Positions 23,158 to 35,235 of a stretch of 41,879 nt of DNA are shown piece by piece. Numbering within the stretch: the first letter of the stretch is position 1; each line of letters begins with the position of its first letter. The position numbers were made by a program, and so were the translations under genes. Origin of the DNA: Isohypsibius dastychi (taxonomy: Eukaryota > Tardigrada > Eutardigrada > Parachela > Isohypsibiidae); the NCBI GenBank assembly GCA_034696485.1, contig JAQIWT010000062.1:1-41879 (forward strand), read 5' to 3'. Below the pieces are notes generated by a model. That model was not told where the DNA came from and made no database searches. It saw nothing but the letters and a program-made list of their open reading frames with translations.

Positions 23158-23808
23158 AATGCCGGTTATGTCTATTTTCAGTTAGTCGTGACTGTTCCTT
23201 TAGCTTTGTGATCTTATCGTTGGTAGATTTCTACGTTTGAAACTTCTGCTCTTCTTGGCTTTACTAAGTCTGTCGACACGGGGTTTTATTTTCCTATCTT
23301 ACAATTAGCCATGTTGTAAAAACGGAATATATTTCCTTTGTTTAACACAAAATTTTTCGTTACAACGAAGATGTTCTTAAAGAAAGATACTTTGAGTGTA
23401 CTAGACTATCTTTCGGACTAGATTCCGGCAGGTAGTATTGCAGCACCAATTTTAAAATTTGTTGTGGAAGAATGAGAGAACGTGGTTTTATACGTAGAAC
23501 TTACGCCAAAGCGGGCACTCATACGTAGAAACGGCGGATCGACATATGCGGGCCCCAGTTGAATCTACTGTACATCCTTGCCTTGCATTTGCGAACACGT
23601 GTATCATCAGAATCAGAAGTTTTCTTTCCGGATATATCGTTCTCCTTGAATTGAATCTCATCCAGATTTCCTCTGGGTATTAATCAGAGTGAAGATTTTG
23701 AGGACGGAAAATCATTCTGTAGTCTATCGGACGAGCAGTGGCAGTGGACCTTCGATTTCGGAGATCCTAATGATTTTGATGTGTTGTGACAAAAAGCCAC
23801 CTGTCATC
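23158..23808 (+). other. Intergenic region between unknown gene and MCFD2-like gene
   Basis: About 650 bases without a supported exon. It must contain the 3' end of the unknown gene and the promoter of the MCFD2-like gene. The frame upstream of 23809 stays open to about 23689 but has no signal-peptide character there. Confidence 0.4.
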
Positions 23809-24473
23809 ATGCTGATCTATTTCCTTCCGTGGTGCTTTTTATTCCTGTTTGTCGATGGTCACAGCCAGCCTGCAAACTACAACAATCTCCCTCCAATTCC
23901 TCAGCCTCATCTGACACCAGGACAAAACCCGATGCACGACAAAGCATTCGTTCAGGATAGAGCGTAAGAAATTTTATGAAATACATTTTGCTCTAATTCA
24001 GAATTTGATGTGCAGCGTATTTCAGACATATCCAGGAACATCTGGATGGAATCTCAAATAAGCGACCAGAAGACATGAACGAGCAGGAACTCCAGTTTCA
24101 TTATTTTAAACTCCATGACACGGATACGAATAACAAATTGGATGGACTGGAATTAATTCATGCGATTACTCATTATCATGGTGGAGGTAAATTTTGATCT
24201 TAGAATAAATTTAATCTATTTGAATTTTGAGTTTAGAATGTAAAATTTTTTTATTTTGGAAGTTGGGTGTAATCTTGGATTTTTGCAGAGGTTCCCGGAC
24301 CCGAGGGCAACAGAGTTTTGACTGACCACGAACTTTCCATGACAGTGGATGCAATTCTTCTGGATGATGACCGAAACAATGACGGTTTCATTGATTATTC
24401 GGAGTTCGCTTCCTCGCAGACAAGAAATCAAGGTGCGAACCAGAACCAAGCTGCAAATCAGGCTCGTACTTAA
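23809..24473 (+). CDS. MCFD2: MCFD2-like secretory-pathway EF-hand protein
   Basis: Three exons (23809-23963, 24026-24186, 24289-24473) give 166 residues; human MCFD2 is 146. A signal peptide is evident, [19 protein letters not shown], with likely cleavage after residue 19. The start at 23809 is chosen because it places this hydrophobic segment at the N-terminus; an in-frame ATG lies ten codons upstream. Residues 50-82 hold the family-like [23 protein letters not shown] region, followed by EF-hand loops [12 protein letters not shown] (83-94) and [12 protein letters not shown] (133-144), both with good calcium ligands. MCFD2 pairs with the lectin LMAN1/ERGIC-53 to export glycoproteins from the ER. 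A Gln/Asn/Ala-rich tail of about 18 residues ([10 protein letters not shown]) after the second EF-hand is not found in the human protein. Cab45-like or other two-EF-hand secreted proteins are an alternative. Confidence 0.8.
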
Positions 24474-25069
24474 AATCTCTCCTGGTTGATAATTCTCATC
24501 ACTGAATCTTTTTCTACATTTTGCGCAACTCGGGTTGGAGCAAATTTATTAAAGTGTTATCAATTTTGCATCGCAAATGATCGTTTGGTTTTGATTTTAT
24601 TAGAGCAGCAGAGACTCTCAACTCGAATACAGAACATGAATGAAGTGACAAATCGAAAACTGACGTGAAAATTCTACGAGACTAGATGAGACCAACCGAT
24701 GAAGTTATCCGGTACTATCACCAAACATTCGACACGATACAAAACCGGGGACAGATCCTAGATGAATTTCGGGGAGAAGAGAATAGTGGCCGCCAGAAAT
24801 GGAACAGGAACCCGTCCTTGTGCTGCTTGGAATGGTGGAATTTGTGGATCCACGAGACGAAAAAAATGAAGCTATAAGGCCATTAAAAAACGAAGAAGGA
24901 ACTAACTTAAAACTGGAATGAAAATTTGGGAAATTACGAATAATTGAAGTTGGACTGTTTCAAGGCGGAATGTCATAAGGAATGAACAAAGAGAAAATTA
25001 TACACAGAAAATAGCTGCTGTAGCACAGATTGGGGTTTTGGACGGGTCACGAGGCTTTGTACTTCCGTC
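24474..25069. other. Convergent 3' intergenic region (MCFD2-like / prospero)
   Basis: About 600 bases between two converging stop codons. It is AT-rich with no splice-framed coding exon, and presumably holds both 3' untranslated regions. I saw no perfect poly(A) signal that I would assign. Confidence 0.4.
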
Positions 25070-28000
25070 CTATTCCAGATCGTCCATAAAACGGGATGTT
25101 TTAAAGTAATCGGGAATAACGTCGTCCATCCGGTTGATGACTTTGTAGATGGCCTTTTTCCATGATGGCTCGTTATTGCGTCCGCTTTGTAAGGCCAGAA
25201 AAAACTGTCGGAGAGACTCTTCCACGACATCTCGAAATGGTTCCGGTACCTTCAACAACAACCGAAAAATTAACAAACGGTTATGCGACAATAATCTAAT
25301 TCGGCGGCGAAGTTACCTCTGTGTGATTGTTGCGATTATAGTGAAGGTTGAGAACCCGGAATATTTCCGAGTCCTTTTCGACATGTATATCTTCCGCTTT
25401 CCTGACGCCATTGGCCAAAGCTTCTTTGGCATACTTCTCCATAACATTGTAGTAGAATTCTCTGTAAAATACCTCATCATATTAAATCTATATTTGCTGA
25501 CCTTCAAGGCCTCCCATGAGACTATGAAAGGGTGCCAAGTGGTTCAGCTTTCTCGACGTTTCCGTCTTATCGCAAAGTCGAATATAATAGACCATTTTGC
25601 TCACCGGAAATTAGAAAACCACTTGACTAGTTGAGCAGTGTTATTCTTGTTGAATTTGATGTCCGGAAAGTAAGTCTTCAGTGTGGCCGAATTAGGATAG
25701 CGTGTGTAGAAGAACATGAGTTTGGCCTTGCGCAAATGCATGGGCGTCAACGTGGATGAGAGCGGATAAGGGGAATCGGCTGTAAAACAGGGAATATTTA
25801 TTAATATCCTCCCGGACGAACAAAAGATTTCCACTCGGCCCGCAAGTCTGCAATCTTATGAGCTCACCCCTCTACCGATTGGGAAAAAGGAATTTAAAAG
25901 AGGAGATAAGCAACAATACTTAACGGCTGCTGATTGTGTCCCAATGGCCTTATCGATCCGTTCCGTTTGTCTGCTCCTTGAGAACAGCAGGAGCAGATGA
26001 TCTTTATCACGAATAATAATACAGTTTTCTAAAGTTCGTCTCTCTCCTTCTTCCTTTCCCTTAACTACAGGATACTTAATTCAAATGGCAGATGTTTGTC
26101 GGTTTCGGCATCACGCTAGTCGCGTGCCCTTCTTTATCTGCGGCTCGGGCAGTTTATACTTGAAGATTCTCTTCTGACCACTCTGCTCCTCATATTCCCT
26201 CGATATCAAAACTGACCACGAGACGACAGCATTGCGTTTGTCATGCATCCACTTCATTCATTCCTCCCTCCTCAACTTTCCATTTATCAAGAAATGCGTG
26301 CCAACATATTATGCCAATTATGGCCCGGTGATCCTCAGGTCAACCAGACTCAAATGACACGCCAATTCTATTCTTCTCCCAATCTGATCAATCTTCTCCT
26401 GGTAACCCACATTCGAAAAAAGTCAAAATATCGAACACAAAATCGGCATATAAACTAACTAGACAATTAATTCAAAACTTATTCTGTATCATTAAGATTA
26501 AGGTAACTTACTTTGAGATGAAAACGTTGGTGGTCTTCCCCCTCCCGGATTTGAGTCGCCATCACTGAAGTCGATCGAGGTCTCGTTGTTTTGTTCGTCA
26601 GGACTGTCCACACTTCCGTTCAATGGGCTGGATAAGTCTCGTTCCATATTGCGGGCGTAGAAGTTTGAAGACATCATCATTTGACGAGCTTGATCGAGTT
26701 GCGATGGATAGAACGGACTGGACTCTGAATGGTTCAATACATTCTGTCGCATACTACGAGGACCAAGGAAGAACCCGTTGGCGCCCAGGTTTCCGTTCAT
26801 GTTGTACATTTCGTTCAAAGGAGAGTTCTGCATGAACTTTCGGACATCTTGTTCTTCCTTTTGGTTGATAATTTTCTGGCTCATTACGCGAGGAGTGACA
26901 CGAGTGTCGGTAACCTACAGCGAAAAAAACACAAAGGTGGATCATCAATTATATGCAACGTCTTCATAAATTAAACAGCAAAATTAATTCTAAGAAGTGA
27001 CCTTTACCTTGTGACGTTTCGCTTTTTTCTGCTGTGATACAACAAGTGGAATGGCTTCGGTCTGTTCAGGGAAATATCCCGAGCGGAACAGATTTTGAAA
27101 GCCGGGGCCATACATCGTAGGCGCCATGGCAGCCATGGACAAAAAATGCAATTTATTCTCATTTCCAATGACGGGCGGTGGAGGAAATCCTAAACACATT
27201 GGCGGAACAAATGGTTTCCGAGTGTGCACCTCATTACTGGCGTTCAACGGTTGACGATGTTTGTCGGTGACCTTTGTCGGGCGGACGGGAGATCTGGTTG
27301 GAGAGCGATTCTGTGAATCACGCGACGGACTGGGACTACGGGAGCCGGCATTGGGATGGTCAATGATGGGAGTATGGTGAACTTTAATAGGAAAGTACTT
27401 GTTGATAACTGACTTTATAATTGGGTTGATCTGCTCATTGATTTCAGCGGTGATCAGCGATGCGAGCTTCCCAGCTTCACTTGGACCGACACCATTCACG
27501 GCAGCTTGAACGGCGGATAATGTATGCATTTTGACAAGATCATCCTGAAGGTTAGGATAGTCATCCCGTTTTCGTTTCTCGCCTGCACGAACATCGCCGA
27601 CATCTTCAATGTCTCCTAATCAAATTAAAAACATGAAATTACGCAATGGAGCGGAAGTCCAAAAAAAAAATTCCCAGCTTCTTTGAAAATCAGAATTAAA
27701 GTTCAAGATTTCTTTTCTAGAAATTTCAACTTTTCAAGAGTTTATTTTTTATCTCACTGGAAAATTGAGCAAACAAGGCGCCCGTTGGACTTACCATCTT
27801 TTTCGTCAAACAAAGTGGAATAACGTTCCTGCATAACCTCAATCTGATCTTGCATCATATCCAATTGTTTCCGCATGATTTCCTTCTCGGCGTTGGGTGG
27901 CTGACTTCCATCCAGCTGCTGAGGTCGAAACTGCTTCCTTTTGCCTTTGCGATTGTCCGAAATGGAGCCCGAGTTCTCTGATGACGCGCCGCTTATGCAA

Positions 28001-28581
28001 GTTCCGTTTGAGGGAACACGAATATTCGAGACGATATTTTCCACTCTAGCACGTTTGACTTTCTGGGTGTCAGCCGAATCAGAGCACAAATGCGGACTGG
28101 ATCCAGCGTTCTGGTCTTCTGGCTCTTCTCCGTTCTTACTGGCGCTCTCGTCATCAAAATCCGACGCCGCATTGCTGGCTTCCTCGTTATCTTCATCCAT
28201 TATTTCTTCGGCCGTTTTCTTTCCTTGCAGAATTTCTCGAAGAAGTCGAGTGTTGTTCGGGTTGGGGAAGCCGTCCGCAGGTGGGCCACTTTTCACAGAT
28301 AAATCCGCAGCTTCGTCTTTACCGTCGTAAAAATCTCCAGTGGAAAGTGGAGAAGCGTTCTTTCTCATAATGGAGGAATAACGGATGGCGTTTGTTGCTG
28401 AATGATTATGACTGACGCCAGAAAAGATTTCACTTTCTTCCTTGGCGTCGCTGGCGAAAATGGCCGACTCGTGATGCTGCATATTGTAAGACAGGATGTG
28501 GGGGTAGGCGTTGTGAAAGGGCGACAAGACGTTGCCCTGATTGGTCAAGTGAGGGGGAGAGAAACACGCCTGTGGATCCAT
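25070..28581 (-). CDS. pros: Prospero/PROX homeodomain transcription factor
   Basis: Six coding exons join in frame: 28581-27795, 27615-27008, 26914-26512, 25779-25605, 25461-25317 and 25249-25070, total 765 residues (human PROX1 is 737). The last three encode the Homeo-Prospero domain, about residues 610-765: [40 protein letters not shown] and [19 protein letters not shown]. The stop falls within a few residues of the domain end, as usual. Upstream are an N-terminal region with acidic stretches ([20 protein letters not shown]), a [12 protein letters not shown] segment, a coiled coil around [22 protein letters not shown] (about 235-256), a KRKRDD basic motif and a [20 protein letters not shown] stretch rich in Ser-Pro sites. 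Prospero drives neural and glial differentiation and sense-organ fate. The intron 26511-25780 (732 nt) is much longer than the other introns inside the coding region. Confidence 0.97.
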
Positions 28582-28741
28582 ATCTCAGGATTTCCTCCAA
28601 TCTAATCCCAGAAGACCGTCCCTTCCTTCCTTTAAGTCGCACTGAATTTTCTTTGCACTCCGCTATCGATCACCGCGAATCAACATCGATGCGACGTTGG
28701 AATCAGCAATCGAATGCCTTTTATTTCTTCGCACGATCCAC
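28582..28741 (-). other. Probable 5' UTR segment of prospero with a splice acceptor
   Basis: On the minus strand a good acceptor (GCGGAATTTCAG, then GTGGATCG) precedes base 28741. From there to the ATG at 28581 the sequence is exon-like. This implies that the start-codon exon of prospero is spliced to one or more leader exons further upstream (higher coordinates). A CCTTCCTTCCTTT tract (28621-28633) lies in the leader and recurs at 29102. Confidence 0.5.
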
Positions 28742-30292
28742 CTGAAATTCCGCACTTCTATTTATTAAATATCATCAGAACAAACTACGATAATGACCTT
28801 TCAACGTAAAATTAATTAACAAACAGAACTTTTCTCATTCACCTTTTACCGTTTTTCCTGTCTCAAACAAAACCCAACATACAAACAGACAGTAATTTCT
28901 GTCGATATGCTCCGAGCAAAAAAAAACGAAATAGGGGATATGTATTTCAGGATGAAGGAATAGAATTCAGATTTCAGTGAAAATTGAGAAGTTAACGTTG
29001 AAATTTCTACTTGCGCGATCGAGTGGAAAAGAAACGCACCATTTGGCGATATGGTCATGCAGACGCCGATTAACAATTGAATAAACTCTAAGAGCCAATC
29101 CCCTTCCTTCCTTTCAAACGACGCCATAAATAAAGAAAAGATCGTATTCTATGTAGATCAACCTTTCCTCTTTCACTTGGCAGTTGCGCATGAATATTTT
29201 AAAGTCTACCCAGGAAGCTTGCTCACCGAATAAGCAACTGCCACTCTCTTGATTTAAACGATCGCAAAACTGATAACAAGGAATGTCTATCGCCGTTCCA
29301 GCGGCGTCTTGACATTTATGCGTTAAGGAGAATATATTCCAACATTGTTCTGTTCCCACATTCTACTTCGTTTCTACTCAAAATTTCCACTGGGAAGGAT
29401 TGTTCTGCGATTCAAAATAAAGTGGGCTTACGTAGATTATTTATGATCTCTGGTTAGAAATTATACCAATTTATCCAACAAAAGTTAATTTCATTCAAGT
29501 CATGTCATCAACATTAAGCTTCTCCGTCTTAACCTGGTACACATTTCCAATTGTCATAAATGTCCTTATCAGGACAAACTCTGAATGTTTGTCTATACAA
29601 ACGCTAGGGATTCTTAATAATCATCAGACTATAAGGTCATTATCATGGCCCAAAACCTCCCGAGTTGTACAACTCTACGCAAGTTGACCTTTGATAAATT
29701 AGTCACTTTGTTTATTTATAATCAGCGCACGCTTCCGTGGCCCAGATAAACTACGTTTTCCTTGTGATCAAATTCTTTGTCTTCACCAAAACACCGGAAC
29801 TTTAAATCATATTCTAGTAGTAAATGTAGCTGACACCGGGCTGACCTTTCCGTCACACCATCTTCTTCCGCGGCAGATGTTTTATTTATGCATGACATTC
29901 CTGCGAGATCAAGATAAACGGCGGTCTTGCCGGAAGTAAAAGCATTTCATTGCCGGGAAAATACGCATAAATTGCGAACAGGTAAAAACTGACAGGTCCA
30001 GAAGTCCTGTCAATAAGATGGCAACGCCCGATCAAATTTACTGACACGCTCCGCAATGAATGGCGGTTGGAAATTCAACAAGCTGCTTTTTTCCGATTAT
30101 GACCTTCCTTCAAATGCGAAGATAATTCAACCAGAATTAAATAAAAATTAAACCGGGAAAAATCTCTCGAATTACTGCCACGAGAAACAAAAGGTGATTT
30201 TTTTCTAGAAGCGTGAGTTTGAAATCACCAAGACGGCGACAGAGGAATGAATAAAACCCTTATCAGGTTGAGTCTCGAGGTCAACTACGTAC

Positions 30293-30560
30293 CTGCATCA
30301 AGGGAGCAAGAGCAGACGTTATGGTGTATGTGACCGGAAATGAAGACCGTTACTCGGCGCCCAACCAGTATCTTTCCGGAAATTCGAATGAGTGTGATAG
30401 AATTACCCGCAGGTTAGCCGCCAAACAAGAAGGAACCCGCACAACAAAATGTCACGATTTTCAACTTGAAAAGCTCAGCGCTTGGCCGTTGCGTCTGCAA
30501 TTGTCGAGGCGGATATTGAAGGACGTTGAAGCTGCTAAGACTAAACCAGGAAGATAAACA
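30293..30560 (-). other. Candidate non-coding (leader) exon, minus strand
   Basis: A GC-richer block ends in a near-ideal minus-strand donor, GATGCAG then GTACGTAG (donor bases 30291-30292). The upstream limit is not defined; 30560 is approximate. It has no convincing long open frame. It could splice to the prospero acceptor at 28741 as an alternative first exon. Confidence 0.3.
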
Positions 30561-31248
30561 AACGTCGAGCTCAGCTTCTTTTCTAGTTCTTGATGGATAG
30601 GGACGACCAACACACAAATGTGCCCTCAATATTTCACAAAGCGAATCACACGACCTCAAAATGCTCAGCAAACCGAAACCAACTGAGAAAATGACGATAA
30701 GGAGCCGAAGCGCCAGAATGAGAAAGGACCAATAAAAGACCTGCGCCTAAGATGGAAGCAAATAGAGCAGAATGTGACTAGGTGTGATCGAGTACTCTCT
30801 TCTCCTTCAACCTGCCCTGATATCGAGTTTTAACGGAAATTATGATGCTGAGAAAATGTTCGTTGGCCACGGCCTTTCCTTTCCTTCCTTCCGCCAACTC
30901 CGCGAGTCTCTGCTTGTATTTCTTTACTCTCATGCTCTCCCCTGAGCTGGAAAATTGTCAGTTTACACAATGAATACCTAGATGGAGCGAAGGTAAGGAG
31001 AGTTAAAAGGTGCAAACAAACCTCGAAGATTGAAGTCCACATCTCTCGCAATTCTCCGGCAAAAGTGACGCATGCAGCAAGAGCTTCATGTCACCTGGCT
31101 CTTTCTTTTAAATGGGTTAAGCTGACAAGAAATGCAACTTTCAACCGACAGAATAAACCTTATCATAATCGTCATGAATACAGCCAAAATTTTTGATTCC
31201 TTCGATAGAATACAAGTTAACTATTGCAACAAAAAACCCGATTAAGGT

Positions 31249-31266
31249 CGTTGTTTTAAAACAACG
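31249..31266. repeat. 18-bp perfect palindrome CGTTGTTTTAAAACAACG
   Basis: The sequence reads identically on both strands across 18 bases. It lies within the upstream region of prospero. It may be a dimeric factor-binding site or chance in AT-rich DNA; nothing nearby decides. Confidence 0.7.
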
Positions 31267-33494
31267 ATAACACAATTTTGTATCGCAGTTGTTGAACTCA
31301 TGATTCGAATAGGTACGCCGATTCAGATAATTTAAATCTGATTTATAGACCTTCTTCTCGCACGTTAAAGATTGTCAATTACATCACCAGCTACCGTGCT
31401 CCTCAAGCTCTTACTGCCAGCCTCTTTTGGCGACAAAGACGTCGTGGCTGCTTTCTTTACTCTGCTAATGTCTCTTCTCGCGCTTGGGTGGATGACATGC
31501 AAGGTACATTCAAGCAAGAGCTTCCGTTTGCCACTGGTGGTTGCTTCAGTGTCGCAACGTTTTCGGTTCAACTGAACGGACAAAATATTCAAAGCATGAA
31601 ATAATAATTTTCAATACATAAATATAACAAGAATGCAACGACTTATGTTGTGAGAATAAAATCTGACAATAATGCGACGATGAATAATGCGATCCGGTTA
31701 AATGAAAAGAATATTCCTTTAATCGCAGTTCAAAGTCTTGAGGTGAGACTTTCTTCACAGACCAACTTTTTTATTAGCCAATAAATTGGGGAAGATCAAA
31801 CAATATCGTACGTGACAACGTTGTAAATTCGGCAAACATGACTGAAGACATTTTGATTGGTAAACACTTTTATTTCAGTCATTTCTATAGTAAGATGAAA
31901 AACTTAAAAAATACCTATACAAAATTGCTAAATCTTTTGACGTTATAAAACTTCTAGAAATGTTTTTCAAAATTGGTGTGGAACTGCGAGGTGATCGGTT
32001 ATTATTGTGGGGATGTTAACTGGTAAACTGTCGATCAAAGACCGCAAATATAGTAGACTTAAGCCACCCGACACTCTCCACTCAGCAAAACTAGCAATTA
32101 AAAAGCGCTCTAAGGTGAAATGCATTTATGTTTATAAATGTATGCCTGTTTAAGCGATCATGGGAAGAGAAATTGGAGGAAATGAAACGACGTCCAACTC
32201 AATCGATTTTCTACCGTTCATTTGAGAATCCATTTGAATTGAGTTTGCACAGTATAAAGTCCGCCGCAGCCTCATCTTTGATCTTCTCTTATCCCATTCG
32301 ATCGATTACTGGAATGAAACTAAAAGGTGCACAAGCTGCCTGCGTCCTCATCACAGGTCACACTTTTAAGTCACTGCATAAATATAATATTTATCCCTCT
32401 AATGTCAGCCCAGTCTTCCTGGAAAGGAATGAATATTTGCTCTCGCTGCCATAATAAAGGCATCATACCATCTTGATCAATCATCTCTTCCAGCTCAACC
32501 ACTGTCACAGGGAAGTAAAAGAAGGAGCAAATTGAACATCAACATGTCTCCTGACACAAAAACGCCCGAAAGCCCGGCAGCTTTTAAAGAGCCTTCTTCA
32601 GGTATTAAAGTTCTTTATCTTCTCTCAAAGACCGACAACCACTTTAGAGAGCAGAAAACATCCTCATCTAAGAGCCGGCAATCCAAAATGAAAATGGCTT
32701 AAAGACTTCACTTAATTTCCACTTCCGTTCCCAAACTGTTCTTCACAACGCCCTAGCTTTTAGCTTTTCAACCTTGTATGGTCACTTGGGCACTTTCTTT
32801 TTGTTGGCCTACTTGAGCAGCATTACCTAGAAAGTTTCAAAGCAGCCTCGCGCTTACAATACAACATTGCGGCACCCATGCTGGCCTAAAATTTTAGCCT
32901 CGAAAAGGTCACATTCTAATTTTTTTTAAAACACGTTACATTTCGTTTCAGCATTTTGTTAAGACTAAATTCCTTTGTTTATTTTATAAAGCAGCCAATA
33001 TCACTTTTCATTGATACGCTATGAAATGACAGTTTTCCAACTGAAATTGTCATCACTCGAACCGCCCAGGTAATTTCAGCCGACATTAAGACACTTCCGC
33101 TTAGACGACAATTGGGAAATCTAAATACTCAGTTCAAGTTTTTTTTAAGTTTTGTGACGACCCAAGATAAATGAAGCCGATCCGGCATTCTTGAAAGCCG
33201 GAAAGGAAGGTCAGTTTGAGCCAGATGCTTGACTCTGAGTACCAAAGCGGCCAAGGTGATTATTGTCTGGGTGAATATGGTTCGGCAAGACGAACCGGCA
33301 TTGCCATTTGATCATATCATCACCAACAAAGTGCCACGACAAGAAACATCTGATCCTCTTCTACAGCAACAGCCTCCACATACTCAAGATTTTCTTTTGA
33401 GCTCTCGCGATAGCAATATGATGAGCTTGAACGATCAGTATTCAGCACGGCGACCTTGACTTGTAACAACTTTCCATAACTAGGCCGATATATC

Positions 33495-33876
33495 ATGTTC
33501 GAGATGGGCTTCAAGAGGAAATTAAGACGACATCAAAAACCACTGCATTCAAGCAATTTGCTTGATTTGATGTTCCCAGGTAAATGATAAAAAACACTTG
33601 AGAAAAATACGGTTGTTTCCTCGGACGGAGTGTCTTCCGGTCCGGTACGGAGATCATGACAATTCAAACAATGTCTAAAATGTATAAGCAATGCTGTGGC
33701 TTTTCAACAACAAGTGGTTGCCCGAAAAATTATTCGCCAAGTTCGAGCTCTAATTTCAAGAACCCTTTCTAACCCGGCGTTTGTTGCGCCTCGGACATGA
33801 CTTCTTCTCGGGTCAGCCCAAGTGGTTTGTCGCTTTGATCGTGCTTCTCGCCGGTCTCTGCCAGAAACACCACTGA
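33495..33876 (+). CDS. Tentative two-exon small protein with one membrane segment
   Basis: Two segments, 33495-33579 and 33761-33876, join in frame through a donor (CCCAG then GTAAAT, last exon base 33579) and an acceptor (AATTTCAAG). The result would be 66 residues, with a basic N-terminal part (FKRKLRRHQK) and a hydrophobic stretch WFVALIVLLAGLC near the C-terminus. That layout is typical of tiny mitochondrial or ER membrane proteins. The 183-nt intron is longer than most here, no homologue is recognised, and the same block can be read as an exon on the other strand. Treat it as a hypothesis. Confidence 0.2.
33769..33872 (-). other. Alternative exon-like block on the minus strand
   Basis: A strong minus-strand acceptor (TTTGCATTTTTCAG) opens a frame of 33 codons ending in TAG at 33769. 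The peptide is hydrophilic and protein-like (FLAETGEKHDQSDKPL, then GLTREEVMSEAQQ). No upstream coding exon in matching phase was found; the block may be a terminal exon of a small gene or part of a prospero leader. It overlaps the tentative plus-strand exon, so at most one of the two readings is likely to be real. Confidence 0.25.
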
Positions 33877-35100
33877 AAAATGCAAATTACATTCACTCAA
33901 AGTCAAGCTAGAAGCCGCCTTGAGTGACACGCAACGACAATGAGCTCAACATTAAAATGATGCTCGCAGGATTAAGTAAGCCCGTTAACCTAAGAGCTCT
34001 ACTATTGAGAAGATGCACATCTCCCGTGGGATGATGGGCATCCAAGAAATATCACCCGTCACGCCATATGCCCAAAACAAGTACTAACAGTCAACAACTA
34101 AAATGCAGAAACTCTCAATTATTCACAGATTTCCTAAGACACTCAAACTCCGGAATAACTGCCAAATAAGTCAAGGAAAAAAGAACATGCCAAATTATAT
34201 TATTTTAAATTATTCCGATAAAACGAAACACTGAAATGCGTGTAAAAACAAGTCTCTCAGTTGCTGACATCAATCAATATTTAAAGAGCTTATAAGCCAT
34301 GTTACGATTATAATCAACATCTTTTCTAGCAAATCTAAGATGCTACGCCCGAATGAGTTTTCCATTCCCAAAGATTTGGGTTTTGGACTCCATTAGATAA
34401 GAAGGATACGCAAGGGAAAATCTTACCAAGCAAGTTGCGCTCCATTGCACATTATGAAACGCCTTACAGTTAAATCAAGCGAAAAGTCTGCACCACAGCG
34501 TAGCTCTTTAATTAAGATGTCGTTCAAGCTACACCTATCCCTCCTTATTGACATGAGAATCGGCAATTTGTATGCGATCCAAGCCCGTTCACAGAATGAG
34601 AAATGGAATAGTGGATTTTAATTTTTGCCTCGAGGGACATCCCGCCTTACTTGATCTCCTTTTACCATAATACGACCACAGTCTTCCCAGCCCCAAAACG
34701 CAATATTTCTGGACTAGAAATGAATTTCGGCCACCTTTCAGGCTCTTTAAATTTTGCTACCTTTCTTCTTGATTCCTACCTAGCAGGAAGTAAGGTAGGA
34801 TTTTGTGACAGATCGTCAGATAATCTCACCATCACGTTCGTCCCACCGTCACACAAAGTTAATGCTCATTTCCGCTTCCCGCATCAAAGCCAAAAATATT
34901 AAAGCTGCTCAAATCAACTATTTTCTTTTTGAGTGACAATCCTTGCAATTTTCACAATAAAAAAATAAACATTATGGAAGTATAATTCATGTTCATATCA
35001 GAAATTGACTGAATTTCAAGATGAGAGCACGGAATGGAGTTACCCAATCATTTAAATTTCAAAGACTTATTTCTGTAATTATCCAAAATAAATCACTTAC

Positions 35101-35235
35101 CGGCAGGTGAAGGCAGCGCAGATGTCTCGAAGATGTGCGTGGGCGGATCACGGTTGTCACCAACGTCTCAAGATGCCAGTCGATGGCGTTGACAGTGCGC
35201 CGAGGTGAAGGGCAATTTGGCTCGCGGTATCAAGC
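35101..35235 (-). other. Candidate non-coding leader exon, 135 nt, minus strand
   Basis: This GC-rich block stands out from AT-rich surroundings. It is bordered exactly by a minus-strand acceptor (TTGCAG) at its high end and a consensus donor (GCCG then GTAAGTGATT) at its low end. No ATG occurs on its minus strand and every frame has a stop, so if it is an exon it is untranslated or it terminates a reading frame. As it points toward prospero it is a natural candidate for a 5' UTR exon. Confidence 0.45.

Noticed and set aside
27941-28330. 129-codon plus-strand open frame opposite prospero
   Set aside because: It is the antisense shadow of the first prospero coding exon, whose own frame is well supported.
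30321-30557. 78-codon open frame on the plus strand
   Set aside because: The better signal in this block is a minus-strand donor at 30293, and the peptide resembles nothing known.
28621-30892. Repeated CCTTCCTTCCTTT tracts as a mobile or regulatory family
   Set aside because: Only the simple pyrimidine tract is shared (28621, 29102, about 30885); flanks differ, so low complexity is the simpler explanation.
32128-32454. 108-codon open frame on the plus strand
   Set aside because: No splice context, no protein-like motif and AT-rich codons; length is within chance for 11 kb of non-coding DNA.
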